Positions 1 through 8,311 of a stretch of DNA of 57,787 nucleotides are shown here, in pieces. Below the pieces are notes generated by a model. That model was not told where the DNA came from, did not search any database, and saw only the letters and a program-made list of their open reading frames with translations. A program made the position numbers and the translations under genes. Location: contig JAJECC010000084.1 of assembly GCA_022822205.1 (NCBI GenBank), positions 1 to 57,787 on the forward strand. The letters run 5' to 3'. The stretch's first letter is position 1. The number at the start of each line of letters is the position of its first letter. The DNA comes from Rhodospirillales bacterium (GTDB taxonomy: Bacteria > Pseudomonadota > Alphaproteobacteria > Rhodospirillales > UBA2165).

Positions 1-2097
1 CTATTGACCCTCGCGCCACCAGGCCATGGTCAGACCGCCGGCGGCGAGCAGCAGGAACAACAGTGCCGGCAGCAAAGGCGCTTGGCGGACACCCGTCACT
101 ACGTAGGATCCGTTGCGCACCAGGCCGAGCCAGTCATTGCCGGATGCCGTTCGGCCGGGCCGGGTGCGGCGGAAGTCGGGCAATCCCTCGGCGATCCAGG
201 AAACCCCGCCGCCGGATGCCTTGATGAGCGGCATCAGTTTGTCGGGCGAGGCCCGCAAATCCGAAAGTTCGGGCGGGTTGAGCTTGCCGACCGCCGCCGT
301 GGCGGCGCGGGTGCCGTCTTCGATCTTGTACAGCCCGGTTTCCTCGACCGTGATGGTCGCCGTCGAGCTGCCGTCCTGGCTCTCTTCCAGGCGGACGATC
401 CGTTGCGTGCCGGACGGCGCCGTCACGGTCACCGGCGGAACCTCTTCGTTGAGGGAGCGCCGCTGAATGGTCAACTGATTGCCGTCGACGATGGCGCGAA
501 GGTCTTCTTCCTCGAGATCCGGTTCCTTCATCAGCCAGTGGGACAGCCGGCGCAGCAGTTCGGCGTGCGGTCCGCCGCCGTCGAAGCCGCGGGCCCAGAG
601 CCAGATATGGTCGCTCATGAACTGGGCGACGCGGCCCTTGCCCACCCGGTTGAGGATGAGAAGCGGCCGCTCGTCGACACCGGTCATCAACGTAACGCCG
701 GCCCGCTCCGAAGCCTCGATCTGGCGGAACCACTGGCCCCAGGCGCTCTCGCCATCGCCGGTGGCCGCGCCGGGCAGGCCCGCGGTCACCGGGTGACGGC
801 GGCCCTTGCCGGATACCCGCGCCCGGAACGCCTGTTCGATCACCCGGCCGGACGGCAGTCCGGGGAATACCTGGCCGAGAGGTGTGTGATAGAGGCTTCG
901 AACGCCCGCGAAATCGGGACCGACCGCCGCCAATACCGCGCCGCCATCCCGCACGTAGCGGCTGATATTGCCGAGGTAGGCGGGCGGCAGGACAAACCGG
1001 ATGACGTAGCGGTCGAATACGATGAGGTCGAATTCATGGAGCTTGATCTCGAACAGCTCGCGGATCGGGAACGAAATCAGCGCCAATTCGTTGAGCGGGG
1101 TGAAGTCGTTCTTCTCCGGCGGCCGGAGGATGGTGAAGTGAACCAGATCGACCGACGGATCCGATTTCAGGAGATTGCGCCAGGTTCGCTCGCCGGCGTG
1201 GGGCTGGCCCGAGACCAGCAGCACCCGCAGGCGGTCCCGGACACCGTTGACGGTGACCACGGCGCGGTTGTTGATCAGCGACATTTCGTTGGCCATGGGG
1301 GCGGCCTCGATCTCGAAGATGCTGGCGCCGCCATGCTCGATGGGCACTTCAACCGTCCGCTCCTCGCCGGTCCTGAGCAGGGCGCGGGTCGCCGGTCCGC
1401 CGGCCTCGGCGATGGTGACCTCGACGGTGGTGCCCGCCCGCGACGGGCGGTCATCGACCCGGAGAGACAACTGGACCGTCTTGCCGACGATCCCGAAGGC
1501 GGGGGCCCGGACCACCACCAGACGGCGGTCGCGCTCTTCGGGCGATCCGGTGAGCATCACGTGCAAAGGCGCATTCGGCTCGGCCGGTTCGGGATCATCC
1601 GCCGCGGCGTCCGGCGCCCCGGCCGCGGGCGCCGGAACGTCGTGGACCTGGCCGTCGGTAATCATTACCGCGCCGGCAAACCGGTCTTTGGGCAGATCCG
1701 CCAATGCCCGGTTGAGTTCGCCGAACAGCTGGGTGCCGTCCTCGGTCTCCGTGCCGCGTACCACCCGGACCTCCAAATCGTCGAATTTGGCCAGTTTTTC
1801 CTGCACATCTTCGAGCGCGCGGGCGAGTTGCTCACGCCGGTCGCCGGTGTTCTGGCTCGACGATTCGTCGGCCACGATGACCGCCACATCCGGCTGCGGC
1901 TGACGGGTTTCGCTTTCCAGCCTGGGATTGAACAGTGCCAGGACGAGGACGGCGATGGAGAACAGGCGCAGGAAAGTGCCGCGCGCGGCGCGGAAGGCGG
2001 AGAACAGGATCAGCAGACCGGCGATACCTCCGATCAGCGCAATCGCCTGCCAGGGAATAAGGGGGGCGAAGCCGACGCCTGTAATGCCGGTCATCAT
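1..2097 (-). CDS. vWA-like membrane protein, last gene of MoxR operon
   Basis: A 698-residue membrane protein of unknown biochemical role. Two hydrophobic segments lie at about residues 14-35 and 43-57, and one at the C-terminus (about 670-692) just before the terminal WWREGQ. After TM2 the protein has DVAVIVADESSS followed later by AVMITDGQVHD, which resembles the metal-binding strand (DxSxS) and second strand of a von Willebrand A fold. The middle part, with 'LLVSGQPHAGERTWRNLL' and 'YVRDGGAVLAAVGPDF', resembles the glutamine-amidotransferase-like module often found beside DUF4159 proteins. The ATG overlaps the stop of the upstream gene by 4 nt, so the two are probably translationally coupled. 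The large middle domain probably faces the periplasm. Family assignment is by pattern only. Confidence 0.75.
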   Translation of the reverse strand: MMTGITGVGFAPLIPWQAIALIGGIAGLLILFSAFRAARGTFLRLFSIAVLVLALFNPRLESETRQPQPDVAVIVADESSSQNTGDRREQLARALEDVQEKLAKFDDLEVRVVRGTETEDGTQLFGELNRALADLPKDRFAGAVMITDGQVHDVPAPAAGAPDAAADDPEPAEPNAPLHVMLTGSPEERDRRLVVVRAPAFGIVGKTVQLSLRVDDRPSRAGTTVEVTIAEAGGPATRALLRTGEERTVEVPIEHGGASIFEIEAAPMANEMSLINNRAVVTVNGVRDRLRVLLVSGQPHAGERTWRNLLKSDPSVDLVHFTILRPPEKNDFTPLNELALISFPIRELFEIKLHEFDLIVFDRYVIRFVLPPAYLGNISRYVRDGGAVLAAVGPDFAGVRSLYHTPLGQVFPGLPSGRVIEQAFRARVSGKGRRHPVTAGLPGAATGDGESAWGQWFRQIEASERAGVTLMTGVDERPLLILNRVGKGRVAQFMSDHIWLWARGFDGGGPHAELLRRLSHWLMKEPDLEEEDLRAIVDGNQLTIQRRSLNEEVPPVTVTAPSGTQRIVRLEESQDGSSTATITVEETGLYKIEDGTRAATAAVGKLNPPELSDLRASPDKLMPLIKASGGGVSWIAEGLPDFRRTRPGRTASGNDWLGLVRNGSYVVTGVRQAPLLPALLFLLLAAGGLTMAWWREGQ

Positions 2098-4805
2098 TGG
2101 CCGAGCCTCTCGAGGATAGCCGGCAGATGAACCTGATCGGCCTTGTAGTTGCCGGTGAGCGCGTACATCAGCATGTTGATCCCGAACCGGTAGGACATCT
2201 CCCGCTGCCGTTCGCCGCCGGGAACCACCGGATACAGGGGCCTGCGCGTCTGATCGATGGCCCAGGCGCCGGCCCAGTCGTGCGAACCGACGATTACCGA
2301 AGAGACGCCGTCATTGGCCCGGCTGCCGTCCCGTTCGACCCAGACCCGACCGCCGGTCCACCGCCCCGGGAAATCCCGCAGCAGATAGTAGGACCGGGTC
2401 AGCACGTGGTTCGGCGGCACCTGGGTGAGCGGCGGAATATCCAGATGGCGGCCCATGACCTGAAGGCGCTGGCCGACGAAATTGGCGCCGCCCTCGTCGC
2501 GGGTATCGAACAGAATTGTGCCGCCCCGCTTGAGATAGGCATTCACCCGTGCCGCTACCTCCGGCGGAATGGTTTCCGAGTTCTCGGCCACCGGCCAATA
2601 GATCAGCGGGAAGAACGCGAGCTCGTCGGACGCAGGATCGATCGCCATGGGTTCGGCCAGTTCGGCGGCGGTTCGGCTGTTGGCGACCAGGCTCAGGCCC
2701 CGAAGCCCGGCCAGCACCGTATCGTCGATGGTGCCGTCGCCGGTCGGGACATATGCCAGGCGCACCCGAAGCGCCGCATCGAACGGGCTCTCGCCGTCGG
2801 CCAAGGTCTGGGCCTGGGCCGGCGGATTGACGGGAGGCATGATCACGGCCGCCAGCAACACCGCCGCCGCGGCAGCGGCGCGGTTGAAGGTGAATAGGCC
2901 GCGCAGCGCCATGGACGCAATGATGTCGGCCAAGGCGAGCAGCAGTGCCAAGGTCAGCACGATGGGGCGGATGTCGGTCTCGCGTGACTCCTGATAGGGC
3001 TGGGGTTCGATACCGGCGCCCAGGCCGCCCATGGGGGCCGGCACCGGCAGCACGGGCGACAGGTTGAGGGCCCGCCGGGAGGTTTCATCACCATAGAAGC
3101 CGGGCGGGCTCCCGGGTCCCGGCCGAGCCGACAATATATCGGTGGCGGGGATCGCCTGCGCGCCCGGCAAAGGCGCGATGATGCGCCCAAATCCGTTGAC
3201 CGAGCGCAGCGGCGCCAGCATCCGGTCCTCGCCGTCGGCGGCGATGCCGCGGCCCAATTGCACCAGTTGCTGCATCATTTCGACGAACAGTCCCGAGAGC
3301 GCCAGCGTCGACCATTTGGGATCGGCGGTGGTGTGCACGAACACCAGCCAGCCGTTCTCCTGCTTCTCGGCGGTGACCAGCGGGGTTCCGTCGGCCAGCC
3401 GCGCCCAGGTCTTATCCGGCAGGTCCACGGAGGGCTGAGCGAGCACCTGACGGCGGACGACGACGTCGTTCGGAATGCCGATGCCGTGGAAAGGGCTGGT
3501 CTCGGGGAACGCGGCCATTCGTGCCGGCCGGGTCCATGACAGCGCACCGCCCAATTTTCGGTCGCCTTTGCGGAGGCGTACGGGCAGCAGGGGTTCCCGC
3601 TCACCGGCAAGCCGCGGCCCGGCGAAGCGGACGACCACGCCGCCGTTTTCCATCCACCGGATCAGCGATTGCCGGTCGGCGTCCGCCAATCGTCCCGGGT
3701 CGGCGAGCACGATCAACGACAGTTCGCGTTTCAGCAGGTCGGCGACCGCGCCGTTCCGCACTTCGGTAAAGGGGGCGAGCGCCCGGTCGAGGTAAAAGGC
3801 GTCGTCCAGAAGCGGTTGATCGTTGCGCCGTTCGGAAGCCGAGACCAGGCCCACCGGACGGCGGCGCCAGCGTTCGTCCATCAGCACGACCGCGCCGGCG
3901 TGGTTCTCACCTTCGATTTCAAGCTGATCCAACCGGTTGCGGATTTCGACCGGGAAATCGAGGCGCAGTTCCGTCTCGGTCTCGCCGGCCCCGTAGCTCA
4001 CCTCGCGCCGCGCCAGGACACGGCCATCTTCGTCGCGGGCCCGGACGACCAGATTGTCGGGCGCGCTGGTCGCCGCCCGCCGGATGGTGAGCCCCAGGCC
4101 CTGGCTGTCGGCCTTGGGCGGCAGCATGATTGTGGGCAGATCGCCCGGCAGGTCGGCGAGGACCGAGAGGGTGCCGAGTTTACCGAGTGCCTCGGCGAAG
4201 GCGTCGGCATTGCCCATGTCGAGGCCGTTGCTCAGCCAAACCACTTGGGCGTCGCCGGAAGATTGGACCGCATCGACCAATGCGATGGCGGCGGTGCGGT
4301 CGACCGGCCACGGCTTGGGCTGCAACGCCAAGGCGCGTTCCTTGGCTTCAGCCGCCGGCAGCAGCGATACCGATATCTGGCCGCCGCCTGATTGGCGGGC
4401 GGTGGTGATGAGGCCGGCCGCGCGGCCTTCGCGGGCCGCCTGGTCGATCAGCGCGGTCATGGTGTCCCGGCGGTCCTCCCAGTTGCGGGCCGACGACCAG
4501 CCGTCGTCGATGGCGAGGATCAGCGGGCCGTCGCCTTCGACCCGGTCGGTGGCGTTCAGCACGGGATGAGACGCGGCGATGATGACCGCGGCCACCAAAG
4601 CGAAGCGCAACAGCGCCAGCCACAGCGGCGTCTTGGCCGAGCTCTCTTCCGGGTTGACCAGCCGCATGATCAGCCGGATGGCGGGGAACTGGACCCGCCG
4701 CGGGGCCGGCGGAATGATCCTGAGCAGCCACCACAGGGCCGGAAGGGCCAACAGGCCCAGCAATGCCCAAGGGGCGACGAATGACAAGGCGCCGATACTG
4801 ACCAT
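2094..4805 (-). CDS. BatA/DUF4159-domain membrane protein
   Basis: A 903-residue membrane protein. The N-terminus (about residues 1-90) has the BatA/Aerotolerance-type layout: a first TM with 'FVAPWALLGLLALP', a short basic loop and a second TM near residues 60-80. A degenerate vWA-like region follows ('PLILAIDDGWSS'). Two hydrophobic segments near residues 615-660 precede a C-terminal DUF4159-type domain of about 200 residues ('VRLAYVPTGDG', 'FPLIYWPVAE', 'YLKRGGTILFDTRD'). In other proteobacteria this architecture sits beside MoxR and DUF58 genes, as here. It overlaps the downstream gene by 4 nt and starts 3 nt after the DUF58 stop. The substrate is unknown; a role in envelope or complex assembly together with MoxR is an inference. 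Confidence 0.85.
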   Translation of the reverse strand: MVSIGALSFVAPWALLGLLALPALWWLLRIIPPAPRRVQFPAIRLIMRLVNPEESSAKTPLWLALLRFALVAAVIIAASHPVLNATDRVEGDGPLILAIDDGWSSARNWEDRRDTMTALIDQAAREGRAAGLITTARQSGGGQISVSLLPAAEAKERALALQPKPWPVDRTAAIALVDAVQSSGDAQVVWLSNGLDMGNADAFAEALGKLGTLSVLADLPGDLPTIMLPPKADSQGLGLTIRRAATSAPDNLVVRARDEDGRVLARREVSYGAGETETELRLDFPVEIRNRLDQLEIEGENHAGAVVLMDERWRRRPVGLVSASERRNDQPLLDDAFYLDRALAPFTEVRNGAVADLLKRELSLIVLADPGRLADADRQSLIRWMENGGVVVRFAGPRLAGEREPLLPVRLRKGDRKLGGALSWTRPARMAAFPETSPFHGIGIPNDVVVRRQVLAQPSVDLPDKTWARLADGTPLVTAEKQENGWLVFVHTTADPKWSTLALSGLFVEMMQQLVQLGRGIAADGEDRMLAPLRSVNGFGRIIAPLPGAQAIPATDILSARPGPGSPPGFYGDETSRRALNLSPVLPVPAPMGGLGAGIEPQPYQESRETDIRPIVLTLALLLALADIIASMALRGLFTFNRAAAAAAVLLAAVIMPPVNPPAQAQTLADGESPFDAALRVRLAYVPTGDGTIDDTVLAGLRGLSLVANSRTAAELAEPMAIDPASDELAFFPLIYWPVAENSETIPPEVAARVNAYLKRGGTILFDTRDEGGANFVGQRLQVMGRHLDIPPLTQVPPNHVLTRSYYLLRDFPGRWTGGRVWVERDGSRANDGVSSVIVGSHDWAGAWAIDQTRRPLYPVVPGGERQREMSYRFGINMLMYALTGNYKADQVHLPAILERLGQ

Positions 4806-4808
4806 ATC

Positions 4809-5717
4809 CTAGTACGCTTCCCGGGTGCCGCGGGGTGCCGTCAGCGCCATGAAAAGTCCGAGCAGCGCGGTCTCCACCGGTTGATTGGTGTAGTGGGTGG
4901 CGAATGTCCAGCCGCCGGTCCGCGCGATGGCCTCGAGACCGTCCCGGTGGCGGCCCAACCGGTCGCGGTATTGCTCGCGAATTCCTTCGACCCGGCCGAT
5001 CAACGCCGTTCCCTCGTTTTCCATGCCCTCGAAACGGGTGCGGCCGCCGAACGGCAGTTCCCGTTCCGCCGGATCGAGAACCTGCAGCATGTGGCCGGTG
5101 ATCCCCCGGTCGACATAGCGCCCGATGGCCTTGTGGATATCCTCGAGAGGCTCCAGGAAGTCGCCGAACATGACGATGCTGCCGTGACGGGGCAGAGGTT
5201 CAAACCGCGGCAGGCTGCCCGGGTGATTGTCATTGGCGGTGACCGCCCGGTCCTCAAGAGCCTGGGCGAGCAGCAGCAGCGCCGTGCGCCCGGCGGTCGG
5301 GGTAATGCCCCAGCCCAATGGCGCCACATGTTCGCCGGCGCGGACCAGAAGAGAGGCGGTGGCCAGCATCAAAAGGTCCGCATGATCGACCTTTTGCGGC
5401 AGGCGCCTATTGGATGCATAGCGCATGCTGGGCGAGCCGTCGCTCCACAGCCAGACGCTCTGCGCCGCTTCCCATTCGTTTTCACGAATGTAGACCGGGT
5501 CCGACTTGGCCGAACGGCGCCAGTCGATTTTCTGGATCGGATCACCGGCCTCGTAGCGCCGGTATTGCCAAAACGTCTCGCCCTGGCCGACCCGGCGGCG
5601 GCCATGCACGCCCTGGGACACCGTCGCCGCCACCCGATCCGCCCGGATAAGAAGGGGCGGCAGGTTGGCAGCGAGCAGTTCCGCCCGCTGATGAAGTTCC
5701 GCGACAGATCCGCTCAT
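4809..5717 (-). CDS. DUF58 domain-containing protein
   Basis: A 302-residue DUF58 protein. The diagnostic motif R-Y-E-A-G-D-x3-K-I-D-W-R-R-S-A lies near residues 50-70, followed by 'SDGSPSMRY', a vWA-like strand with a partly retained MIDAS (DGSPS). No signal peptide or membrane segment is obvious, so this member is probably cytosolic. DUF58 proteins are regularly encoded next to MoxR ATPases and are thought to be partners or substrates of the ATPase. Here the gene lies 13 nt after the moxR stop and 3 nt before the DUF4159 gene, in one minus-strand operon. Confidence 0.88.
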   Translation of the reverse strand: MSGSVAELHQRAELLAANLPPLLIRADRVAATVSQGVHGRRRVGQGETFWQYRRYEAGDPIQKIDWRRSAKSDPVYIRENEWEAAQSVWLWSDGSPSMRYASNRRLPQKVDHADLLMLATASLLVRAGEHVAPLGWGITPTAGRTALLLLAQALEDRAVTANDNHPGSLPRFEPLPRHGSIVMFGDFLEPLEDIHKAIGRYVDRGITGHMLQVLDPAERELPFGGRTRFEGMENEGTALIGRVEGIREQYRDRLGRHRDGLEAIARTGGWTFATHYTNQPVETALLGLFMALTAPRGTREAY

Positions 5718-5730
5718 CCGCCCGGACCGC

Positions 5731-6735
5731 CTAGCTGATACGTTCGACGAGTTTGTTGATAATGCCTGTCATGGTCACTCCCTCGGCCCGGGCGGCGAAA
5801 TTGAGCGCCATGCGGTGCCGGAGAATAGGATGGGCCAGGGCAACGACATCATCGATGGACGGCGCGAGCCGGCCCTGTAGGACCGCGCGGGCGCGAACAC
5901 CCAGCATCAGGGCCTGACCGGCGCGGGGCCCCGGCCCCCAGGCCACGTGCTCGGCGACGTCGCCGATGTCCGTGGTGGAGGGACGGCCCGCGCGAACCAG
6001 TTCGAGGATGGCGTCCATAACGCTTTCCCCCACCGGCACGTGGCGAACCAGACGCTGCGCCGACAAAAGCTCGGACGCCTCCATTACCTTGACCGCCTTT
6101 TCCTCGTTGGCGCCGGTGGTGACGGTAAGGATTTCGCGCTCGGCGGCGAGTTGGGGATAGTCGATGTCGATTTGCATCAGGAACCGGTCCAGCTGCGCCT
6201 CGGGCAGCGGATAGGTGCCTTCCTGTTCCAACGGGTTCTGGGTGGCCAAGACATGGAATGGCTGTGGCAGTTCATGGTAACGGCCGGCGACCGAAACCCG
6301 CCGTTCCTGCATGGCCTGCAGCAGTGCCGATTGGGTCCGCGGGCTCGCCCGGTTGATTTCATCCGCCATCAGGAGCTGGCAGAACACCGGTCCCTCGATG
6401 AAGCGGAATGAACGGCGGCCGGCCTCCGATTCCTCCAGCACCTCGGAGCCCAGAATGTCGGCGGGCATAAGGTCGGGCGTGAACTGGACCCGCCGGTCCT
6501 CCATCCCCAACACCGTACCCATGGTTTCCACGAGCCGGGTCTTGCCCAGGCCGGGCACGCCGATCAGCAGCATATGACCACCGGCCAACAGGGTGATGAG
6601 GGCTTCCTCGATAACTTCTTCCTGGCCGAAAATGACCCGCCCGATCCCTTTCTTGGCGTCGACGAACTTACGGCCGACGCCTTCCAGTTCGTCGATCATC
6701 TCCGGGCTTTCGTTTGATTTAGCGGCTTCGCTCAC
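5731..6735 (-). CDS. MoxR family AAA+ ATPase
   Basis: A MoxR-type AAA+ ATPase, first gene of the four-gene minus-strand operon. It carries Walker A (GVPGLGKTRLVETM), Walker B (LLMADEINRASPRTQ), the MoxR 'ALLQAMQERRVSV' segment and the sensor-1 stretch 'VLATQNPLEQEGTYPLPEAQ'. I place the start at the GTG at 6735: it follows an AGAGAG-type ribosome-binding site, gives 334 residues (normal for MoxR), and leaves 49 nt to the divergent gene at 6785. The frame stays open further upstream, but that extension crosses the divergent promoter region and does not look like protein. MoxR proteins act as chaperone-like ATPases that mature or assemble partner complexes, here probably the three downstream products. 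Confidence 0.92.
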   Translation of the reverse strand: MSEAAKSNESPEMIDELEGVGRKFVDAKKGIGRVIFGQEEVIEEALITLLAGGHMLLIGVPGLGKTRLVETMGTVLGMEDRRVQFTPDLMPADILGSEVLEESEAGRRSFRFIEGPVFCQLLMADEINRASPRTQSALLQAMQERRVSVAGRYHELPQPFHVLATQNPLEQEGTYPLPEAQLDRFLMQIDIDYPQLAAEREILTVTTGANEEKAVKVMEASELLSAQRLVRHVPVGESVMDAILELVRAGRPSTTDIGDVAEHVAWGPGPRAGQALMLGVRARAVLQGRLAPSIDDVVALAHPILRHRMALNFAARAEGVTMTGIINKLVERIS

Positions 6736-6784
6736 GGCATTATCTCTCTTATTGATCCTGGTGTCGTTTCTGAAGGAACCAGCT

Positions 6785-7369
6785 TTGGCACGCCCCACGC
6801 TCGACAGTTTGGCGTCCCTGGCCGCAAGTAAAACGGGGGAAATTCGCGACTCCGTCGGGGAATCCGCCGCATCCGCGACCGGCCCGGCGATTTGCGGCGA
6901 CGTCGACATCCGCATCGACCGGGACGCCCAATGGTTTTATCACGGCAGCCCCATAGGCCGCAAAGAACTCGTGCGATTATTTGCCGGTGTTCTGCAGCGT
7001 GACGAGGCCGGTGATTACTGGATGGTGACACCGGCCGAAATGGCCCGGATTCAGGTGGAAGACGTACCATTCGCGGCGGTCGAAATGACCGTCGACGGGT
7101 CCGGAGAGGCCCAAAACCTGCGGTTCCGGACCAACGTTGACGATATTGTGATGGCGGATCGCGATCATCAGCTGAGAATCGTTACCGATCCCTCGACCGG
7201 CGAGCCTTCGCCCTATGTCAGGGTGCGCGGCGAATTGGATGCCCGTCTGACCCGCGCGGTCTACTACCAGCTCGTCGACCTGGGGCTCGAACGGGAGATG
7301 GACGGCCGTACCGTCTTCGGTGTATGGAGCGCGGGCGAATTTTTCGAGATCGGTGAGCTGGATCCCTGA
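6785..7369 (+). CDS. DUF1285-like protein
   Basis: A 194-residue soluble protein matching the layout of the DUF1285 family, whose function is not established. Recognisable stretches are 'CGDVDIRIDRDAQWFYHGSPIGRKELVRLFAGVL' (split here as CGDVDIRIDRDAQWFYHG and SPIGRKELVRLFAGVL), 'YWMVTPAEMARIQVEDVPF' and, near the end, 'PSPYVRVRGELDARLTRAVY'. I chose the TTG at 6785 because an AAGGA ribosome-binding site lies about 7 nt upstream; a GTG at 6761 is the alternative. The gene is divergent from moxR and its stop overlaps the NUDIX gene start (TGATG), so the two are cotranscribed. Confidence 0.8.
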   Translation: MARPTLDSLASLAASKTGEIRDSVGESAASATGPAICGDVDIRIDRDAQWFYHGSPIGRKELVRLFAGVLQRDEAGDYWMVTPAEMARIQVEDVPFAAVEMTVDGSGEAQNLRFRTNVDDIVMADRDHQLRIVTDPSTGEPSPYVRVRGELDARLTRAVYYQLVDLGLEREMDGRTVFGVWSAGEFFEIGELDP

Positions 7370-8010
7370 TGCTGACCCGTGAACATGTAATCGAACGGCT
7401 TGACCGGGCGCCCAATGGCCGGAGGGTGCGGACCAACAATGACGCCAGGATCGGGCGCGGGGGAAGCAACCCCAACCCCTTTGACGACAACCCCTGGTAT
7501 CCCGAGGACGGCAAACTGCGGCCGGCGGCGGTTCTGGTGCCCCTGGTCAATCACGGCGACGGCCTGACGGTTCTGCTGACCAAAAGGACCGAGCACCTGA
7601 GCAACCATGCCGGCCAGATCAGTTTCCCCGGCGGCCGTGTCGACGACGGGGACGGTGGTCCCGAGCATACGGCGTTGCGCGAGACCGAGGAGGAGGTCGG
7701 CATCGACCGCAACCGGATCGAGATCGTCAGCCATTTGGACGATTACGTGGTCGGTACCGGTTTCCTGGTCCGTCCGGTGGTCGGCTTCATCGAGCCGCCC
7801 ATCGACGTCGACAAACATGATCACGAAGTGGATGAAGTGTTCGAGGCGCCGCTCGAGTTTCTGATCGACCCAGAAAATGTCGAACGCCATCACCGGGAAT
7901 TTAACGGCCGGGTACGCCATTTCTTCGCTATTACCTACCGGGATTACTATATCTGGGGGGCAACGGCGGGGATGTTGTGTAATCTCGCCGAACGCCTGCG
8001 AAGTGAGTGA
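7369..8010 (+). CDS. NUDIX hydrolase, CoA pyrophosphatase (NudL-like)
   Basis: A 213-residue NUDIX hydrolase. The CoA-specific signature upstream of the Nudix box is clear (LLTKRTEHLSNHAGQISFPG), and the box itself reads G-R-V-D-D-G-D with the catalytic helix 'ALRETEEEVGI'. This subfamily cleaves CoA or oxidised CoA derivatives to phosphopantetheine and 3',5'-ADP; that substrate is inferred from the signature. The start codon overlaps the stop of the DUF1285-like gene by one base. A short membrane-protein gene and cca follow on the same strand, a gene order consistent with one small operon. Confidence 0.9.
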   Translation: MLTREHVIERLDRAPNGRRVRTNNDARIGRGGSNPNPFDDNPWYPEDGKLRPAAVLVPLVNHGDGLTVLLTKRTEHLSNHAGQISFPGGRVDDGDGGPEHTALRETEEEVGIDRNRIEIVSHLDDYVVGTGFLVRPVVGFIEPPIDVDKHDHEVDEVFEAPLEFLIDPENVERHHREFNGRVRHFFAITYRDYYIWGATAGMLCNLAERLRSE

Positions 8011-8030
8011 TCAACTAAGGACAGGAATTC

Positions 8031-8294
8031 GTGGCACGCATCGTCTTACAAGTAATTCTGCCGCTTTTGGCCCCGGTGATCATCTACGGTCTATGGAGCT
8101 ACTTCACCCGGAAGCGGCAGGGCAAGGGCCTGCCCGGCTGGGAGGAGGGGCATTGGTTCTATGCCGTGATGATCGGATTCGTACTGGCATTCGGCAGCTT
8201 CGGCTATCTCGCCGCCACGGGCTTCGAGCGGGAACTGGAGAACAAGCCGCCGACCCGAGACATCGGTCCCGTGGAATCCAATCGCTTCCGTTGA
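8031..8294 (+). CDS. small membrane protein, DUF6111-like
   Basis: An 87-residue protein with two membrane segments, 'IVLQVILPLLAPVIIYGLW' near residues 4-22 and 'FYAVMIGFVLAFGSFGYLAA' near 44-63, joined by a basic loop rich in Lys/Arg/Gly. Length and layout match DUF6111, a family found next to NUDIX and cca genes in alphaproteobacteria; no function is known. The start is GTG, preceded by AGGACAG. The stop codon (8292-8294) lies 17 nt before the ATG proposed for cca. Confidence 0.72.
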   Translation: MARIVLQVILPLLAPVIIYGLWSYFTRKRQGKGLPGWEEGHWFYAVMIGFVLAFGSFGYLAATGFERELENKPPTRDIGPVESNRFR

Positions 8295-8311
8295 TCGCCA
8301 ACGGCCGGGAA

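Noticed and set aside
4-2130. Long open frame on the plus strand antisense to the vWA-like gene (708 codons)
   Set aside because: An antisense shadow typical of high-G+C genes: rich in Arg/Gly/Pro/His, with no domain pattern, while the minus strand has clear TMs and operon spacing.
6736-6915. Upstream extension of MoxR to an ATG at 6915
   Set aside because: It would run into the divergent gene and has no family similarity; a GTG with a ribosome-binding site fits better.
7877-8311. N-terminal extension of the CCA transferase through the NUDIX and DUF6111-like genes
   Set aside because: No relation to the family; both overlapped genes are credible.
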